Assembly (NCBI GenBank): GCA_035656095.1
Contig: DASRTE010000013.1
Coordinates: 1-8,638 of the forward strand
DNA: 8,638 bases
Direction: 5' to 3'
Source of the DNA: DASRTE01 sp035656095
GTDB lineage: Bacteria > Actinomycetota > Actinomycetes > Jiangellales > Jiangellaceae
In this document: positions 6,285 through 8,638 of the stretch, piece after piece
Layout: each line of letters starts with the position of its first letter
How positions within the stretch are numbered: the first letter of the stretch is position 1
Notes under the pieces: generated by a model
Told to the model about the DNA's origin: nothing
Seen by the model: the letters and a program-made list of their open reading frames with translations, nothing else
The model's database searches: none
Position numbers and translations under genes: made by a program

Positions 6285-8489
6285 TCAGACTTCGTAGACC
6301 TTCAACACCTCGTCGCCGTAGTGATTGACGACCTTCACCGCGATCTTCCCGGTCTCCGGCTTGGCGAACGGGCGCGACCGCGTTGAATACAGTGTTGCCC
6401 AGGCCGATTCGTCGATGTCTGCCTTCAACGCCGTCTTGAGCCGCTTGTACGGGTCGAGTCCGTCCGGCTTGCCGTCCCGTCCCGCGAAGTAGCAGTGTCG
6501 CACGAAGAAGGATTCGGCGTCGTAGTCGGTGTCGACCATCCAGAGGGCGATGTCGTCGGTGTCGCTGGAGCGGATCTCCCCGGTCGTCGGGTTGTAGACG
6601 TCCACGCCGAGGATCTCCACGACCATGCCGTCGGGCGTCTCCTCGATCCGGACATCGGGCTCGCCGAAGACGGTGAACAGGTTGGCGCTGCCGGTCTTCT
6701 TCAGCAGTGCCTCACCCATGGCGAGGTCGGCGTTCATCCGGACGATGAGCACCGGCAGCCGTCCGAGCCGACGTTCCGCCTCGACCGAGGCGAAGTCCGC
6801 CGAGCCGTCGGGGCGGAACTCCTCGGCGGTCGTCACCGCGCTCGCGTCGAACGCGAAGCCGAGGACGAGCAGCATGTCGAAACCCTGCCCGCGCAGCGCC
6901 TCGCGAGCCGCTTCCTTGACCCACTCCGACGACACCGTGCCGTCCTGCGGGCCGATGCTCACGGCGATCCGCTGCGGGGCGCCGTGCTCACCGTTCTTGC
7001 GGTGTCCCTCGGCCTGGATGAGCTTGCCGGCGTAGGGGCTCAGCGTCTCGAACTCCAGCCGCTCCGGCCGGCGTCCGTTCTGCACGCCGGCTTTGGCCAG
7101 GTTCTCGAGGATGGTGCGGACTAACGTGTCGGCGTCCTCCGACTCACGCTCGGCGGCTTGGTCGCTCTGCTCGGTCTCGAAGCTCACGGCCCGGTGCGGC
7201 GACAGGCTCTCGACGGTGAACGGCCCGGCCACGCGGACCTTGCGCCGGTCCTCGTACGACCGGTCGTAGAGCGTTTCGGTCTCCGCGTGCTTGGCGATGG
7301 CGGCGTCAATCTCGTCGCGGGTCATGCCCTCCCGGATGTCGGGGTTGTTCGCGATCGACTTGAGCGTGACGTGCGGGACGCGCTCGTAGACGAACCCCTT
7401 GCGGACATCGCCATGCGGCTCGCTCGTGTCGGGCACGGCTTCGGTGAGCTCGGCCTCCTTGGCCTGACCTTCCGCCGAGTCGGCCAGCAGGTAGTAGGGA
7501 AGCTTCGCCCCCATCAGCCGCTGCCGCGCCAGCGCGATGGCGACCCGCGATGTGTCAACGGTGATCCACCGCCGCCCCCACTGCTCCGCGACGTAGGCCG
7601 TAGTCCCCGACCCACACGTCGGATCGAGTACGAGATCCCCCGGATCGGTGGCCATGAGCAGGCACCGTTCAACGACCTTGGGCGATGTCTGGACGATGAA
7701 GATCTTGTCCCCTGGCCGACCAGCGATAATTGTGTCGGTCCAATTCGACGTAATAGCCATGGCAGGAAAGTCATCGAGGAAGCGGACATAAGCGAGCGAA
7801 TTTCTGCGCGCATGCACTCTGCCAGCGGCAATGAGGCGCTTCATGCCTTGCTCGGTCGTCTTCCAGCGGCTCTGTAACGGCGGCGTATAAGCTGCACCAG
7901 CGAGGTGAACCTTGAACCATGAAGCCGCTCCTTCGCCTTTTTGACGACCAATGCTCTGGTTAGTCAGATTGTCGAATCGGAAGGTTCGGCCCGTTTTCCC
8001 GCGTCGTGCGGCTTCGGTGACGGACAGCCGGCTTCCATCCGCAAGCGCGGTGAACGTGTACTCCCCGGCCCCACTACCGCCGTGCTCCTTGGCCAGGAAG
8101 ATCGGCCGGTACTTCAACGCGTCGACGTCCCTCGCGTTCCAGACGATGTAGTCGGCGACGCGGGACACGAACTCGTCCGTTGCGCCTGCGGTCTTGACAA
8201 AGCAAATCTGCGTTACGAAGCTCTCGCTGCCGAAGATCTCGTCCAGCAGGCACCGGACAAGGTGGACGTTCTCGTCACCGATCTAGACGAAGACCGAACC
8301 AGACTCGGTGAGCAGGTCGCGAGCGGGGTCCAGCGACGTGTCGCGGGGGTACAGCAACCGGCCGGGCGTCGACGCGGCCTCGTCGACGAAGTCGCGGGCG
8401 TCGGCGGTGGGAATGTTGACCCGCTTGTCGTCGTGGGTCAGCGCCTCGACCGGCGTCGGCCCGGCGGTCCGCTTCCTACCAGGCGGCAT
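6285..8489 (-). pseudogene. Type III-like (Mod-family) adenine-specific DNA methyltransferase, broken by amber stop and internal deletion
   Basis: The intact enzyme would transfer a methyl group from S-adenosylmethionine to adenine N6 as part of a restriction-modification system. ATG 8489 has GGAGGGG 8 nt upstream and opens with PTPVEALTHDDKR and LLYPRDTSLDP, typical of the family. After 68 codons the frame meets TAG (8285-8283) in VFV-stop-IGDENVH, where relatives read FVQIGDENVH, so one CAG to TAG change explains it. The frame then continues for 665 codons without a shift. That part has a target-recognition-like middle, the SAM-binding motif I LDPTCGSGTTAYVA (7632-7591), and a long C-terminal region ending VVNHYGDEVLKVYEV. 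SLDP joins straight to ARDLLTESGSVFV at about 8327-8322; from memory, relatives carry well over 100 residues between these, including the catalytic DPPY motif IV. No DPPY exists anywhere in the frame. Restart from GTG 8168 would still lack it. Confidence 0.88.
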
Positions 8490-8497
8490 CGCCCCAT

Positions 8498-8504
8498 CCC
8501 CTCC
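8498..8504 (-). promoter_or_regulatory. Ribosome binding site of the methyltransferase pseudogene
   Basis: GGAGGGG lies 8 nt before ATG 8489 and decides this start over the in-frame GTG-type codon at 8561. It also shows that the 5' signals of the broken gene are still intact. Confidence 0.6.
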
Positions 8505-8597
8505 GTCGGTCCACATACGACCTGATCCGCTGAAGCGTGTCCACAGGCGTCGTTGTCGCACTGGTCGCCGGAGACGCCCGGCGGCACCGTCCCGGCA

Positions 8598-8638
8598 ATG
8601 CCCACCCTGGCCCGCTTCTACGGCATCAGGGTGTACAT
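8598..8638 (+). CDS. Probable DUF4160-domain protein, first 13 codons (cut by window edge)
   Basis: The plus strand opens at ATG 8598 and reads MPTLARFYGIRVY, then runs off the window. This matches the very characteristic N-terminus of DUF4160 proteins (MPT-x-x-x-FYGI-x-x-x-MY), which are small (about 80-100 residues), often sit beside a DUF2442 gene, and have been suspected to act as toxin-antitoxin-like pairs; function is not established. The diagnostic PPHFHA motif would follow at about residue 20 and is not visible. It is divergent from the methyltransferase, with a 108-nt gap (8490-8597). No good Shine-Dalgarno precedes the ATG. The call rests on 13 residues only. Confidence 0.55.
   Translation, partial: MPTLARFYGIRVY

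Noticed and set aside
7158..7877. 239-codon open frame on the plus strand
   Set aside because: It is antisense to the methyltransferase, which carries motif I and family blocks in this span; no domain is recognisable in the antisense product.
8515..8543. Promoter for the methyltransferase: TGGACA-N17-TCGTAT on the minus strand
   Set aside because: The -35 is good (5 of 6), but the -10 matches only 3 of 6 and breaks the TANNNT pattern, so I do not call it.
8283..8561. Independent small gene of 92 codons
   Set aside because: It shares the frame of the methyltransferase, its sequence matches the N-terminus of that family, and it ends at the amber codon. It is a gene fragment, and its first 24 codons lie upstream of the real ribosome site.
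1..8638. tRNA, rRNA, CRISPR array, insertion sequence, integrase or attachment site
   Set aside because: I saw no cloverleaf-like sequence, no regularly spaced repeats, no transposase or recombinase motifs and no long terminal repeats on reading both strands.

Overview
The window is GC-rich DNA (most of it well above 60% GC) from an actinobacterium. This rests on codon use with G/C at third positions, GTG starts, a DUF222/HNH (13E12-type) gene, an actinobacterial style of NuoI, and two genes that look leaderless. I cannot name the genus. Every gene that can be read lies on the minus strand except a fragment at the right edge, so gene order below runs from high to low coordinates.

Right part (about 6285-8638). 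A type III-like (Mod-family) adenine-specific DNA methyltransferase occupies 8489-6285 but is broken. An in-frame TAG at 8285-8283 stands where the family normally has Gln, and the stretch that should carry the DPPY catalytic motif appears to be deleted just before it. No helicase/restriction (Res) gene follows. Divergent from it, the first 13 codons of a probable DUF4160 gene run off the right end.

Middle (about 4204-6163). A DUF222 plus HNH-nuclease protein is followed by a GNAT-type N-acetyltransferase. Both have a TANNNT -10 box exactly 7 nt before the start codon and no Shine-Dalgarno, as expected for leaderless mRNAs.

Left part (1-4100). A small membrane protein with a PLD-nuclease-like N-terminal transmembrane domain and a C-terminal SHOCT motif precedes a tightly packed block nuoI-nuoJ-nuoK-nuoL-nuoM, with nuoM cut by the left edge. 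All four junctions in the block are 4-base GTGA/ATGA overlaps. These subunits form part of respiratory complex I: NuoI carries two 4Fe-4S clusters of the peripheral arm, and NuoJ, K, L and M are proton-translocating membrane-arm subunits. nuoA to nuoH are not upstream, so the block is either a partial second complex I locus or one half of a split nuo set.

I found no tRNA, rRNA, CRISPR array, insertion sequence or clearly new defence system. The points most worth a second look are the doubly broken methyltransferase and the nuo block that starts at nuoI.
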